Positions 1-11,356 of a stretch of 64,000 bases of DNA are shown here, piece by piece (position 1 is the first letter of the stretch; each line of letters starts with the position of its first letter). The DNA comes from Gnetum montanum (taxonomy: Eukaryota > Streptophyta > Gnetopsida > Gnetales > Gnetaceae), in assembly GCA_015680685.1 (NCBI GenBank), contig MNCI01023346.1, forward strand, positions 734,916-798,915, written 5' to 3'. A model generated the notes under the pieces. That model saw only the letters and a list, made by a program, of their open reading frames with translations, was not told where the DNA came from and ran no database searches. Made by a program: the position numbers and the translations under genes.

Positions 1-1274
1 ACCCGTTAAGGACATAACAAAGACTTCGATGATGGTATGCGGCCATTGTTGCAGCAATAAGGACTCTGACCTGAAAGTGACAAGGTGAGCATTGGGATCA
101 CCTTCCCCATTGTATTTCGTGAAATGAGGAAGGGGCATCCAAGGCGGCAACGATAGGACTGGGATGGTTGGACTAATAGGATCATCCTGGTAGAAGTCCA
201 TGACTTGTACCATGTCAAAACCAGTGGCCTTGAGGCGCTTGACCTCCTCCATAAGGGTATGAATGAGCTGGAAGGCTTGGTCCAGCCCCGTAGATGACGA
301 TGTCATTTGTGGAATGGAAGGGGGAGCTACACTGGGTAGCGGCATAGAGGTAAAAACTTGGTCGATGGTTGGCGGGATAATGGTGGGGGAACTACCATTG
401 GCTGCACTATTGGTTACGTTGCTTGCGTAGTCAGGGGCACAGGTAGTGGTCCTACAACTGGGTTTAGCACTTGCGGGACATGACCTTGAAGGTGGGAATG
501 GTGATGGTTTTGCGTAGGATTCACGACAAGAGACATGTTGGGAGCCCACCATGCTGTGGTGGTAGGCTCTGTCGTGCGAATCGAGAGCGTAGTTGGCGTT
601 GCAGGTATCGCATGCACATGTAGTGGCACAGGCGCAGGCACACGATGAGGTGAGTTAGGTAATCGCGCCTGCTAAGGAATGATCTATGATGAACCCTCAC
701 CTGGGAAGATAGTCGGAGAAAGAAAGTGTAAACATGGTGAACGCGGGGCTCGATCCGTATTAGACAAAGGTGTGGTCACCATGAACAACGAATTTATACG
801 AGACGTTGTTGAGGGAGGGGCCATGGTGAAATCGGCATGATTGCCTTCCTTAGAGTGGGATTCTAGATCGTCCTATCCATCGTGAAGCGCTTCTTCACGG
901 AACATGGTTTCTAGTTCTCCTGGCAATGTATTTGCCATTAACATTTGATCTATGATCCACCTTTGTTGATTTGTCAGGGGTATGAAGGTGGTAGGCGTAG
1001 GAATGAGTTCTTTCCCGTCATAGTACATGAGCTCGTATTCTCATTTTTTCTCAACTTCTTGTGGATACAGAGGCAGATTTGCCGCTAGCTTGGTGCAGAG
1101 GAAATTGTAGTGTTCCCTGCGCTGAGCTTGTCCCTCCAGCTCCTTGTTTTGTAGCCTAAGGGAGCGACGTGGTCGCACTGGACTAGTTGGTTGCTCAACC
1201 ATGGGGGGCGTAACTTGCAGAGTCCAAGGGTTTTCGAGATTGGCAGTGTCAACGACTATGGTTGGTGTAACCAT
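1..1274 (-). pseudogene. gag: E1 gag, partial and decayed
   Basis: Capsid-type polyprotein of the element, which would package its RNA in cytoplasmic particles. The ATG at 1,274 begins MVTPTIVVDT; a basic stretch (PRRSLRLQNKELEG) and a Pro/Thr-rich linker follow. The conserved gag core lies at about 240-1, with FTKYNGEGDPNAHLVTF and a Leu-Gln run before the left edge. The same core occurs in E4 (near 26,540) and E6 (near 32,800). Stops occur after PQEVEKK (near 1,040), near 870 and near 675, and the frame shifts between about 300 and 410, so it is non-functional. Those stops fit CGA- or CAG-derived transitions. Assignment to gag is firm; the lineage follows from the relatives. Confidence 0.8.
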
Positions 1275-1520
1275 TTTCGAAATAATGATGATAAAAGATA
1301 AAAATCGGGACAACAGATGCGAACTAAGATAATAATCAGGGCTTTTTATCTTGTAGGATTCCAAAGGAATCGTCGAAGCGACTGATCTGCACCACACGAT
1401 TTTGTAAACAACCTTGGAGGTATTACATTTACGTTGATCGACAATGGGTACAGATAGCTTACAAGACTACCCGTAAAATGTGGATCGGCTATGAAGGCCC
1501 TCCTTCTAGTGCCAGAAAAC
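1275..1520 (-). other. E1 leader with putative primer binding site
   Basis: Untranslated leader between the 5' LTR and gag. Six bases after the LTR end (minus strand), positions 1,514-1,496 read TGGCACTAGAAGGAGGGCC, which starts with the TGG expected opposite a tRNA CCA end. E4 has the same segment at the same spacing (TAGTGCTAGAAGGAGGGCC, 24,937-24,955). I cannot assign the tRNA. Confidence 0.6.
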
Positions 1521-2155
1521 TGTAATGACGGAAAACGTCAGTCGTTGGAAATATCGACGAAAATCTGTGGTACAGAGTTCTAACCCCGGATCCGTGTGAG
1601 GACCGTGCTGGAGAAAATGAATCCGAGGTGCCCTGAACGGTCTTGTCGATCAAACAAGGACTTCTTTAATCAGTAAAAGGTTTGATAATAATTTCGATGG
1701 TGAAATGCAGATTCTTTATGAAGCGATGTAATGTTATTACCCCAAAAGTAATTGAAGATAATGCAAACGATTTAGGTAAGATTGCCAAATCTGTCTAACT
1801 AGGGTGCAAGAGATCAGATTTAACAGATAATATGATCACAAGATCTGAGATTTAATTTATGAAAATAATATGTTTGATACAATGACTTCAGGTGGACTTT
1901 AGTTTGGACAAAGCATATGCCAGTGACAAGAAAGTTATACAAAGATGAAACAAGCGAGGATCAATCTACCTTGATCTAGCCAATCTGGGTGCAAGGAAGT
2001 CAGATCCGTGGGAGAATATCCGGTAGCCAATTGTTTTTTATCAAGAATTCTTGTCAATCACTTCCAGTGTTCTCATGATAGCTGATTCTCCTTTGCTCTT
2101 TTGCCAGTCTTGAAAGAAAAATTTTGCCAACCCTTTGATCTTCATCAACTGGAGC

Positions 2156-2162
2156 ATTTATA
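2156..2162 (-). promoter_or_regulatory. E1 LTR TATA box
   Basis: The minus strand reads CCTTATAAATGC, a TATA-type element inside the LTR at a relative place similar to the TATAAATA boxes of the other family B LTRs. Confidence 0.5.
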
Positions 2163-2234
2163 AGGTTAAGGTCAGGAGGGAAACACGGTTTAAGTGACGT
2201 GTGTCCTACACTCATAAAATGCCGTTAACTCAAT

Positions 2235-2835
2235 GTGTTGTCATTGAAGCTTATGACGCTATGCTGCGTAGCGTGTCATAAACTACCCTGGTGCAGGCTT
2301 TGGCAACAGACTGTCCTTTGATTACGCTGCAATACGCTGGAGAGCATATTGTGGTGTATGATGTGCTTGTCGTTATTTGAATTACGCTGCATTACACTAA
2401 ATTATGCATCGTAGCGTAATTCAGCGTAAAATAATGAAACTGCAAAAGTTAAAGTGTTGTTGCCGCGCTTCCTCTGTTTCTATCCTTTTCGGGATTTTTA
2501 CTACACTGCACTGCATAAAGCAGCGTAATGGGCCCCTTAACCAGGAAAGAAAACTAGCTGAGACGCACGTTATACTGCAAACTATTGCTTAGGACTTGAG
2601 ATTTTTGCTGGGCTGTCGAAGTCTTGTATGCTTGCCATCCTTGATGCTACGGTGGGCTGTCTTCAATATTACGTTGCACAATGTGATGTTACGCTATGTA
2701 GCGTAATACAACGTAATTTGCCAAAAATTAAGATTTTTGAAATAGATAACTTGCGAAGTTGGAAGCTTGGTCGCCATGCATCCGTCACTTTGCTCCATCC
2801 TCTGGAATTCCCTTGTGCTGTGCTGCGCAGCGTGG
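2235..2835. repeat. Palindrome cluster in E1 U3
   Basis: Several inverted repeats built on ACGCTA/TAGCGT. The clearest is TTACGCTA-TG-TAGCGTAA (2,689-2,706). Another pairs TATGACGCTA (about 2,250) with tagcgtgtcata (about 2,268), with one bulged base. Further half-sites occur near 2,325, 2,390-2,425 and 2,815. The cores differ from those of E4 and E6, but the arrangement is the same. Confidence 0.6.
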
Positions 2836-2953
2836 CGGGACAAACCTTCGACTGAAAAGGAACTTGTCGCACCGTGCCTTATTGTAACCCTTTATCTGAG
2901 TCACCAGCTTTTTCGTTGAACTGTCGAGGCCTCGAAATTTTCACGGTGTTTCA

Positions 2954-3358
2954 ATTACTTCATTGGCTTAATTACTAAAAGACATTTAATAAATAATTAA
3001 AAATATTAAATGCATAAATATTTAATCTATCCAGAATACTGCAAGGTTTATCAAAAAGCTTATCTTTATTGCTACATACACTATTGTGCTTAGGTACAAC
3101 AATGCTCAAATAAAGATCCATGCACTCAATGACTATTGCTATAGGAACTCAAGAGAAATATTCTAACTCTTAAATAAACAAACTACAAGAGATTTGCCAG
3201 TATTTAAATCTTGTTACTATAAATGCAACTAGTAGGCACGTATTTATAGGGAAAAATTATACACTACATCATGGAGCATTGTTGATGCATGGTATGATGC
3301 GTCAACAAGGTTGCATTGATGAGGCCTCATTGACGTAGCCAAGAAATGCGACTCATCA
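2954..3358 (-). repeat. E2 3' LTR, U3 portion, truncated by E1
   Basis: Matches 15,241-15,695 (cttcattagcttaattacta, gctcatctctattgctgcat and others) and ends gactcatca, i.e. TGATGAGTC on the minus strand. The rest of the LTR is beyond E1, outside the window. Confidence 0.85.
3241..3248 (-). promoter_or_regulatory. E2 3' LTR TATA box
   Basis: TATAAATA on the minus strand, in the position equivalent to the box at 15,530-15,537 of the 5' LTR. Confidence 0.55.
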
Positions 3359-3488
3359 TATCTCCATGACTGAATGAAAACTAGTTGTTGAGTTCTTTCA
3401 CAAAATTGGCAAAGTATCAGATTATTAACTGATCTTTCACAAATAAAACAAATTGACTTGATAAAGACAAAGTGCTTGAGTGTATGGA
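3359..3488 (-). other. E2 3' untranslated region with polypurine tract
   Basis: Immediately 5' of the 3' LTR the minus strand reads CATGGAGATA. E7 has CATGGGGGTA at the same place, a better polypurine tract for plus-strand priming. The following bases align with 50,880-51,060 of E7. No gene seen. Confidence 0.6.
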
Positions 3489-6405
3489 TCAACACATTAC
3501 AAAAATGATGGTGTTCATGACACAAAATTGAACACCATGACATGATTCTTCAAAATTGAATAGCATGTTCCTTGATGGCATGAAGTTTGGTGGAGAAGAT
3601 AACATAGTTCTAGGTAGTGGTGGTTCCTAAGGTTTTGATGGACCTTCACCAGTTTTACTCATGTGTGGTAGTCGAGGTGGCTATGGCTATCCTGCTACTA
3701 CTACAACTTTTGGTAGAAGGTAGAAAGCATCTAGGAATGCTTTCATTTTCTCCTCCTTACCTCTAGGATTGTGCATCATCCATGCAGCTTCACCAATGTG
3801 TGTTGGAATGGGCACATCCCAGGGACATTGGATTGCTAGAAAGAGCTCCTTTGCATTGATAAACCAGGTATCAAATTATTTGCGTTCAATGTTGAATGCT
3901 CTAATTACATCCTTCAGCTCTTGGTAATCATTTATCCTTTTGGCTAATTTCTTAGTAGTTGATTTTTGGTTCGTAAATCATGCTTTGAGAACTTCAAATT
4001 TAGCATTTGTAGTCTCAAGTTTCTGCTTAGTGTCTTTATGGTATTTAAACTCTACCTCGTATAGCAAATATGAGTTAGCCACTTATTTTTCTAACTCTGA
4101 CTGTAGTTGTCTAGCACTTAACATTGCTAGGTTCGCATAGCGAAGATTGGCCAACTCGATGTATTCTATCATCTCTTCTATTTGCAACTCCTTTAGTCGG
4201 ATTGTAGGCATAAATCTCATCAATGATGGGTTGCCAAACTTCTTTTCTTTGTTGAAGTTGTTGGAGAGCTTCGTTTATTTTTGCCTTTTCCATTTGGATG
4301 TGCTTTTCATTTATTTCCTTTTGCAGGGCAACCTAGTCTCTATAGTGATTTTTAACTCTTTCAAACTTCAAAGCTTCATTTTTCCAAGTAGTGGTCTTAA
4401 TAGCAGATTTCTAGCACAAGGCATGAACTTCTTCTATTGACAAATTATGATTTTTTGCAGCCAATTTCCTTAATTTCATATTCACCCTAGCTAGCTACTC
4501 CTACTATTAATGAATGAATTCCTACATTTGTTCTTTTTGGGCATTAACATTGCATAGGCAATGATTTTCTATGGTTAGTGCTTCATTCTCTTAGTGCATC
4601 TAAACTAAGTCCTTCTAAACTAAATATGTCTTTGCCTTTGCTAGGGACTAGTTGAAGATGGTCGTCACTACTTCCTCCTTAACCTTCTTGAGTTGTTCTT
4701 GAAATTGTTGAAAAACCTCATCTCTGGTTATTATCGGGCTAAGGAGTGTAGGATCAGCAAGATAGGCATGTAATTCAGTAACCTCTATGGCCAAGCATTG
4801 ATTTTGTGCTTAAGTTGTTTCAAGTTACCTCTTCAAAATGATGTTATCTAGAAAATCAAAGATATCTAGAATCAGTTACCTAGTCTCCACTAATCGATCT
4901 AACAATTCTTCATGCTGGCCTCCATTCAATATTTTGATGACCATGCTTACAGATGTCTATACATCTCAAAGTGCAAATACATCTAGTACAGACACCATAG
5001 GTACATTAAGTACTTCAATGACATGGTTAGTAACTACTTCAGCTACAATATCTTGCCCTTGGTACTACATCACCAGTATAGTGGCCCCTTCACCTTCCTC
5101 CAAATGCACCAAGGAGAAGATGACATTCCCAAAGATTTCTAGGAATAAATGATGTTGTGGTAATGACACCATCACCTCTTAAGAATTGGGATCAAACTTC
5201 ATAGGCAACTGCATTTGTTGGGTAGAGAGTATTGGTCCACCTCTTTTCATCTTGTTGATTGTTTGGGCCACCTCATTAAGGTGACTCATTACCGATCGAT
5301 ACACAGATGGGTCCACACTACTTGTCCTTGCACATTGCTCTTATTCATGCAAGAGTTTCTCTCAGATTTCATGCAAGCACTTAATGGTTGTGTAGGCCTT
5401 TGATGTTGTTTCTTGAGTAGGTTGTGGAGGTGGCAATTGCTCCTCTTCTTTGGTTGTGGTAGGTGTCTTTTTTTCATGATTTCAAACCATGAAGCCAAAT
5501 GAGCATGCCTAATTATGTTGTTGGCATAGTAGATGATTCCTGCCCTTCTGTAGAGTTTCTAGATGAGGCATGGAAAGGGAAATGTTTTCCTTCCACATTC
5601 ATTTTCTTTGCAACGCTTTTCAATCTCCAAATAGATTAGTTCTGGAAGGTTTACAGAAAATCTCTTACTTAAAGAGATACATGCTCGGGCAAAAAAGGTA
5701 GTCACCTTGCTAGGCCTCACCATTGGATTGAGGTGATAAGCCATCATTTTGAAGTAGATATGTTCCACCGATGCGAGCATGCTGTACTCCTTATGGTTGA
5801 CCTCGTAACACTGATGAGTCCACTTCTTTTTGGCCTTAGGATCATCTTTTGTTGATAGATCTGCCAAATGTGTCCCAATATCAGGCAACCCCAGTGCCTG
5901 CGCGATAGCCTCGACTAAGTAGGACACCTAAATATCCTTAATTTTTACTGTGGAACCTAGCCATCTATTGTTCCAAAAGAGATATGTCTCTTCCATGTAT
6001 CATTCCTCACTGGATGTCATGATTTGCAACATGGGAGAGGTTTGCAATTATGTTTTGACTTCTATTGGAGCTTTCTCTAGAAATGGCCTAAAGTTATATT
6101 TCTTGGAGAACTGAGCATTGAATCTTTCAGGACATGATGATGTCAAGGAAAGTTTGAGTTAAAGTGACTTCAAGCCTTGGCATAAGTCTTGGTGCTTTCC
6201 CTAGTTGTGATTGCTCTGTTGGCACTTCTTCTTCTAAAATTTGTCGAACAGATTCCACTTTAGGCTCCTCATGAAGAGGTCCTGTTTCATGGGTTACCTC
6301 TAGAAGTTCTTGGGCTTGTTCTTGTTGGCCCCTTCCAGCTTTGGGTTGTTTCTTTCTTGGTTGAGAAGGTTCTCCTTCCTGTAAACATTTTGGTCTTGGT
6401 GCCAT
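3489..6405 (-). pseudogene. E2 env-position ORF: plant-transposon-like domain plus coiled coil
   Basis: A long decayed ORF 3' of the integrase, in the same sense. The ATG at 6,405 starts MAPRPKCLQEGEPSQPRKKQ, a basic, Pro/Gln-rich start. A middle domain (about 5,930-5,480) contains FFARACISLSKRFSVNLPEL and FPFPCLI then LYRRAGI, resembling the 'putative plant transposon protein' domain of Athila-associated ORFs. The next part (about 5,200-4,100) is rich in E/K/Q heptad-like sequence (MEKAKINEALQQLQQRKEVW), a likely coiled coil. The C-terminal part includes WFINAKELFLAIQCPWDVP. It would be about 970 codons with many stops and some frame changes. I see no signal peptide or membrane segment, so an envelope role is not supported. 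E7 lacks it. Function unknown. Confidence 0.6.
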
Positions 6406-8641
6406 TTATAATCACAATAAAATCATAGATTAGCAATCATTGTGTAATATGAAGCAATTTAATTCATCTCTTTAGGATAGTTACACTTGGCTAAGATGTG
6501 ATTATGTCTGATTTAATTCATCCAATCATTATTTTATGTGTTATTGTTAATAAATCATCCTAGATGTTGTTGAAAGGGTTAACTCTGAAAAAAATTTGAT
6601 GTTTGTGTATTGTTAAGGTTATTAACCCTTTGGGGGAGTTAGAAAAATTTTCAAAAATTTCATCAAAAACCTTAAGGGTTGTAGCCCCCATGATAAAGAG
6701 CTTACCTCCAATAATTGCAAGATTGAATAATGGAGTGATTTGGATAAAAAATTGGGAAGTTAAGGGCTTTAGAAGGTTCTAGGCTCTAAAAAATGGTAAA
6801 AACTCCCCATGTGTTATAAGGAAAATGATAAAAATTTCAAAGTTTACCCTAGTATATATAGGGTTTTTGGGTTGTGTTGATGGGGCCTCATCAATGCAGC
6901 TGTTAACCATCGAAGACGACCATTGACTTTGATCAAACTTGCAAAATACAAGGAGTTTTTGAATGAAATTGGAATCAAATGAAAGCTCTAAAGGCCAAGA
7001 ATAGTATGAAAATATGAGAAGAGGATGTTGGAGCTTATAAATTTGGAAAATGGAGAAAAATGATTTAGGGGATGAATGGAATAAAAGGTTAAGGAGCACT
7101 GAGCAGGATACATAATGGGATATGCAAAAGATAGGATTCTAGCAATGTCTAAGGTAAGGAATCTAACTAATCAAACCAAGAGCTATCCAAGTGGGTCCTT
7201 CCCATAGTAGGCTCATGCTCTCGTTACCCTTGCATAACCTCAACTAAAGAATTTGTGGGCCCCATAATTTATTAATGGTAATGAAAAGTTAAGGACCAAC
7301 CAAAAAGAATCTATCCAAGAATTCAAACACATCAAACTAAGACATGGAGCATAACGTAAAACCCAATAGTGAGGTAAGTTATGGTAGCATGGATGAATGA
7401 CGGAGAAGATGGAATGGAATTTTGAATTGAGGTCATAAGAAGTCCCTTATGGAATTTGTATTTAAAATGACCTGAGAAGATCCATCCTTAGTCCAGACCA
7501 AAACCAATGACATTCAGTGACTTCGCATCACCACTCTAAGACCGGTCCACCCACACGAGACATGAGAGTACTTCCACAAAATAACCACCATTCCATAAAG
7601 AGAAGAAAAGAGAGAATTAGGAAGTGAGACAGGGCCTTAGTTAGAGGGAACCTTTAGGCATGGGTGCATGTCTTTCTAGTCCCATAAGCAGTGCTTGTAG
7701 CCCATTTATTTCTCTAAGAGGTGTGCCTTAAATTCCTATCATGTTTTTATTTTTTTTTCTTTTTAAAATGGGAACCACAATATGCAAAGACTTATTCATT
7801 TATTGTGTCTAAGGAGTGTGCTTTGAATTCCCATCATTTTTTTTTGAATTTTTGGATGGGAACCACACCATGCAAAAATGTTATTCGACTTCCTATTGGT
7901 GGTTGAAATGGAATGGTAAGAAGTCTGTGAAAAACACTCAAGCAAGTAGAAGAGTACAAAGAGTATCGAATTCCCTTGAAGTCACACCCTTTACAAACCT
8001 TTGAATCCTTCCTAATTCCGGAACTACCAAGGTCACCGATTAATTAAAAGTTTCTTTAATGGAAGGAACCTCAAATTCCCAGAATAAGGAAAATCATAGA
8101 GGTTAATGGATGGGTGAATGAAGTGGACTCACTATCTGTTCCATGAAAAATAAACCATGTCATAGTCTTCATACATCAAAATTCAAAAATACAAACTAGA
8201 CATCGATAATCACAACATTAAGCATGAATCATCATTAGTAAACAACAATAATGTCACTTTGTCCTATAGTAATAATGCATTTTTCTTAGCAAAAATGAGG
8301 AAATATCACACTTGAGAAAAACAAAATAAAGTAAAATATATAAGAAAGTGTAAAATAATCAAGAAAGATTCAAAGGTATTAATGATGGTAGAAAATTCAA
8401 AAAACTTGAAAACAAAAATAAAAAATTTGTAAAATAAATAACTTGTAAAATAAAAAATGTGGAAAATAGAAAATGGAAAATTGAGAATCCATATGGACTT
8501 AGCATAAATGGCCATCTCCCCCATGACCGAGTTGTAAGGAGGAGATCTAAAAATGGAATGTGGTTGTCCATCCATCGAGGTGGTAGTTGCACTGGTTTAT
8601 CTTAGTTCAAGGAAAGGTTTTACTTGTTGAATGTTGACCAA
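6406..8641 (-). other. E2 noncoding region between IN and the 3' ORF
   Basis: AT-rich sequence with no convincing gene. Blocks at about 7,200-7,240 and 7,560-7,680 (for example gggccttagttagagggaac and tttaggcatgggt) match E7 at about 51,655-51,700 and 52,020-52,130, so it is a conserved untranslated part of family A. Near 8,500-8,560 a segment (SPPYNSVMGEMA on the minus strand; SPPSNSAMGKMA in E7) may be the tail of pol or a small conserved peptide. Confidence 0.5.
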
Positions 8642-9700
8642 CTACTTTTTATTTGGGCTTTCAGGCTTGTAAATCAACATGGACCTTAAGGGAAAGGTTT
8701 TATAAATTATATAAAGTGCCTCCCATAATGTTTGAAATTTTTCATTTTGGGGTACATGTGTGGGGTTCCAATAGAGAACCTTATCTCTTGGTTGAAGTTT
8801 TACTTTCCTTATTTTGAGGTCATGACATTGCTTGTTGAATGCCTTGTGCACCTCATTCAAAGATAGGGCCACTAATCGATTTTCATCTAGCACATTCAAG
8901 TTGATTAATCTTTCTTTCTATGTTAGACTTGGGTCTAGATTCAAATCATAGGCTATTGATAGTGTACAAAGCTTGGATTGAATCAAGAGCATTGGAAGTT
9001 TTCTATACACCAACTCGCAAGGAGAGTAGTCAATAGAAAGTTTCCATGTTGAACAATAAGCCTAAAGGGCATCGTTAAGTTTTGTACTCTAATCTTTCTT
9101 ATATTTGCTAATGGTTTATGTTAGTATTTTTGTGATCTCTCTATTGATTACCTCTGCTTGACCATTGGCTTGGGGATGATAGGATGTTGTTAATTTATTT
9201 TCAACCCCCAACCATTGCATTAAATTTCTAAAAATGGCACCTATGAAATGAGTTCCATTATCAGAAATTAGTGCACATGGCACCCCAAACCTATTTACAA
9301 TATTTTGTTATTTAAACATAGCAGCAGTGGATGAAGTACAATCAATAACGGTTGTTTCTTCTACCCATTTTGTGCAGTAGTCAACTACTATGATAATATA
9401 TGCCTTTCCATTGGACATGAATGTGATAGGATCCATGAAGTCAATGCCCTATATGTTAAAAGGTTCCAATGACTAAATCCACTATTGAGGACCTTCCATG
9501 TGAGTGGTCATCCCCCCATCTCATTGACAACAATCACAAGATTGGACAAATTGATGGAAATCCCTAAAGATTGTAGGCCAATAGCATCCTGCCATTAATA
9601 TTTTTATGGGCATGCGTCTCCCTGCATAGTGGCCTTTGTAAGGTTGTTTGTGAGCATACTAGAGAACGTGTAGTTGATCTTCGTCAAGGACACACCAACA
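8642..9700 (-). pseudogene. int: E2 integrase
   Basis: Integrase that would insert the cDNA into the genome. The zinc-binding part is visible near 9,660-9,530 (GHYAGRR...FVQSCDCCQ), the catalytic core holds FMDPITFMSNGKAYIIIVVD, then ISDNGTHFIGAIF and YHPQANGQAEVINREI, giving the D, D and E of the DDE triad. The C-terminal part (8,899-8,642) is open for 85 codons (NVLDENRLVALSLNEVHKAF...KPESPNKK). Several stops, e.g. in TEVLT*TISKYKKD*, break it. No chromodomain is seen, in keeping with an Athila-like element. Confidence 0.75.
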
Positions 9701-11356
9701 AATCAGGCCATCGATGCACACCTTGTAAAGGTGTCCATTGATTCCCATATAATATTTGGCCCGATGGAGAAATTATTTCCTCTTTCTAAAGTCAAGATCT
9801 TATGGCATCTTCTAAGTAAGAAGATAGGTGAGGATGCCATTATATTAGGTTGTTTTTATGGGCATTTGGTCATTTAGTGTTCCTGTAAAGAGGAGTTCAT
9901 CTAGAAACTGATCAAAAAGTGGGCTCTCCTCCTTTTTATTATCCCAACTTAAGCAAGAGAGGTGGTTAATGATCATATTTTTTGATCCCTTTTCGATCTA
10001 CCATTGTGAGATAAAATTCTTATAAGATCACAAGCCACCATAAAACATGAGGGCTCATTGCTAGCTTGTTCATGAGGAAGCAGATTACACTATGGTCTGT
10101 GTGCACAAATACTCTATAGCCAAGCACATAGTGCCTAAACTTTTCAAGAGCGTACACCATGATCATTAGTTCTTTTTCTGTGGTGGTGTAATTTAATTAT
10201 GCTCCCACAATGCTTCAACTCACATAGTGGATGTAGTATGTGTGTTTCTTATCTTCCATTTGTGTGAGCACTACTCTCAAGGTGTAGTTAGATACATCTG
10301 TCATGATGTGGAAGGGTCTGGACTAGTTTGGTGCTCGTAGGATTAGTGTTTTTATGAGTTTCTCCTTTAATTGTTGGAATGCATGTTCACATTCCTTAGT
10401 CAAAATAAAAGGTGCATCTTTTTTTGTAAAATCTATCAACAGTTTTACGATCTTAGAGAAATTTTCAATGAATCATCGATAGTAGCCAGTGTGTCCAAGG
10501 AATGACTGAACATCTTTAATTTTCTCTGGTTGGCATGTTATTCCTTGGATGATCCTTATCATTTCTAACTCTACCTCAATCCCTGCTTGAGTGATTCTAT
10601 GCCCCAGTACAATGCCTTCTTGGACCATGAGATGGCTCTTTTGCTAGTTGAGTTGCAAATTTGTTTCAACACATCTCTTCAGTACTTTCTCAAGGTGGTC
10701 CAAGGCTTACTCAAATGTAGCTCCATAGGTGGAAAAGTCATCCATGAATACTTCCATACCATTACCAATCTGCTGCTAGAAAATACTAAGGACTAGGCAT
10801 TGAAATGTGGTAGGAGCATTGCATAGACTAAATGGCATCTTACAATATGCAAAAGTCCCCTAGGGACTCATGAATGTTAACTTGGCCTAATCTTCTGGAG
10901 TAATTTGGATTTGGTTCTAGCCACTATAACCATCCAAGAAACTATAATAATAATGCCTAGACATGGTTTCTAACACTTGATCCACAAATGACAATGGAAA
11001 ATGATCTTTAAATGTTGCCATATTTAATACCCTAAAGTTCATGCAAACCCATCATTTGCCACCTTTCTTCTGCACAATTATGAGTGGGCTAACCCACTCA
11101 CTATCTACGATGGGATAGATGAACCCTACCTTGAGGAGTTGTTCACTTTCCTCCTTAACGATCTACTTCAATTTGGGATTCAACCACCTCTATGGCCATC
11201 TTCTAGTCTTCATGGCCAAGTCAGTGTAAATGCAATGTTGGCATATCTTTAGATCAATTCCTGTTAGCTCAGGATATGACCAAGAAAAGGTTGTTGGTCA
11301 TTTGTTAACCACCTTTAACAACTTTTATTTTTATTTAGGAGCAATTTTGGCATTAA
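9701..11356 (-). pseudogene. pol: E2 reverse transcriptase and RNase H
   Basis: Would copy element RNA into DNA and degrade the template. The minus strand shows the RT palm region, with the catalytic box EVFMDDFSTYG near 10,730 still intact, after a recognisable pre-palm (WIKC*KPCLG, CHYGFLDG-like) near 10,940. RNase H follows, with TTTEKELMIMVYALEKFRHY and VFVHTDHSVICFLMNK at about 10,200-10,060. Numerous stops and frame changes make it non-functional. Boundaries are set by comparison with E8 and are approximate. Confidence 0.7.

Larger units (their letters stand above)
1..2953 (-). mobile_element. E1: Tat-like Ty3/gypsy element, 5' part
   Basis: Minus-strand LTR retrotransposon whose 3' half lies beyond the left edge. 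In its own direction it shows a 5' LTR (1,521-2,953), a leader with a primer site, and gag (1,274 down to 1). The U5 end, leader start and gag match E4 and E6, while the U3 differs, so it is a sister subfamily of family B. It interrupts the family A LTR of E2; the flank 2,954-2,958 (attac) is the expected target duplication, whose partner lies outside the window. Its gag has fewer stops than E4 or E6, suggesting a younger insertion. Confidence 0.85.
1521..2953 (-). repeat. E1 5' LTR
   Basis: On the minus strand it begins TGAAACACC at 2,953 and ends ATTACA at 1,521, giving TG...CA ends and a length of 1,433 bp. The U5-proximal 250 bases share words with the E6 LTR (for example ctaaccccggatccgt against ctaactctgcatccgt), while the U3 has its own palindromic words. 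It lies next to the leader and gag, so it is the 5' LTR. Confidence 0.8.

Noticed and set aside
5811-5830. ctgatgagtcc word resembling a hammerhead ribozyme core
   Set aside because: No GAAA segment or pairing stems follow at the needed distances, and the word falls within coding sequence of the E2 3' ORF.
8306-8592. Phe/Ile-rich minus-strand ORFs
   Set aside because: Low-complexity AT-rich DNA downstream of integrase; the two overlapping frames are not both conserved in E7, and only a short segment (SPPYNSVMGEMA) matches.
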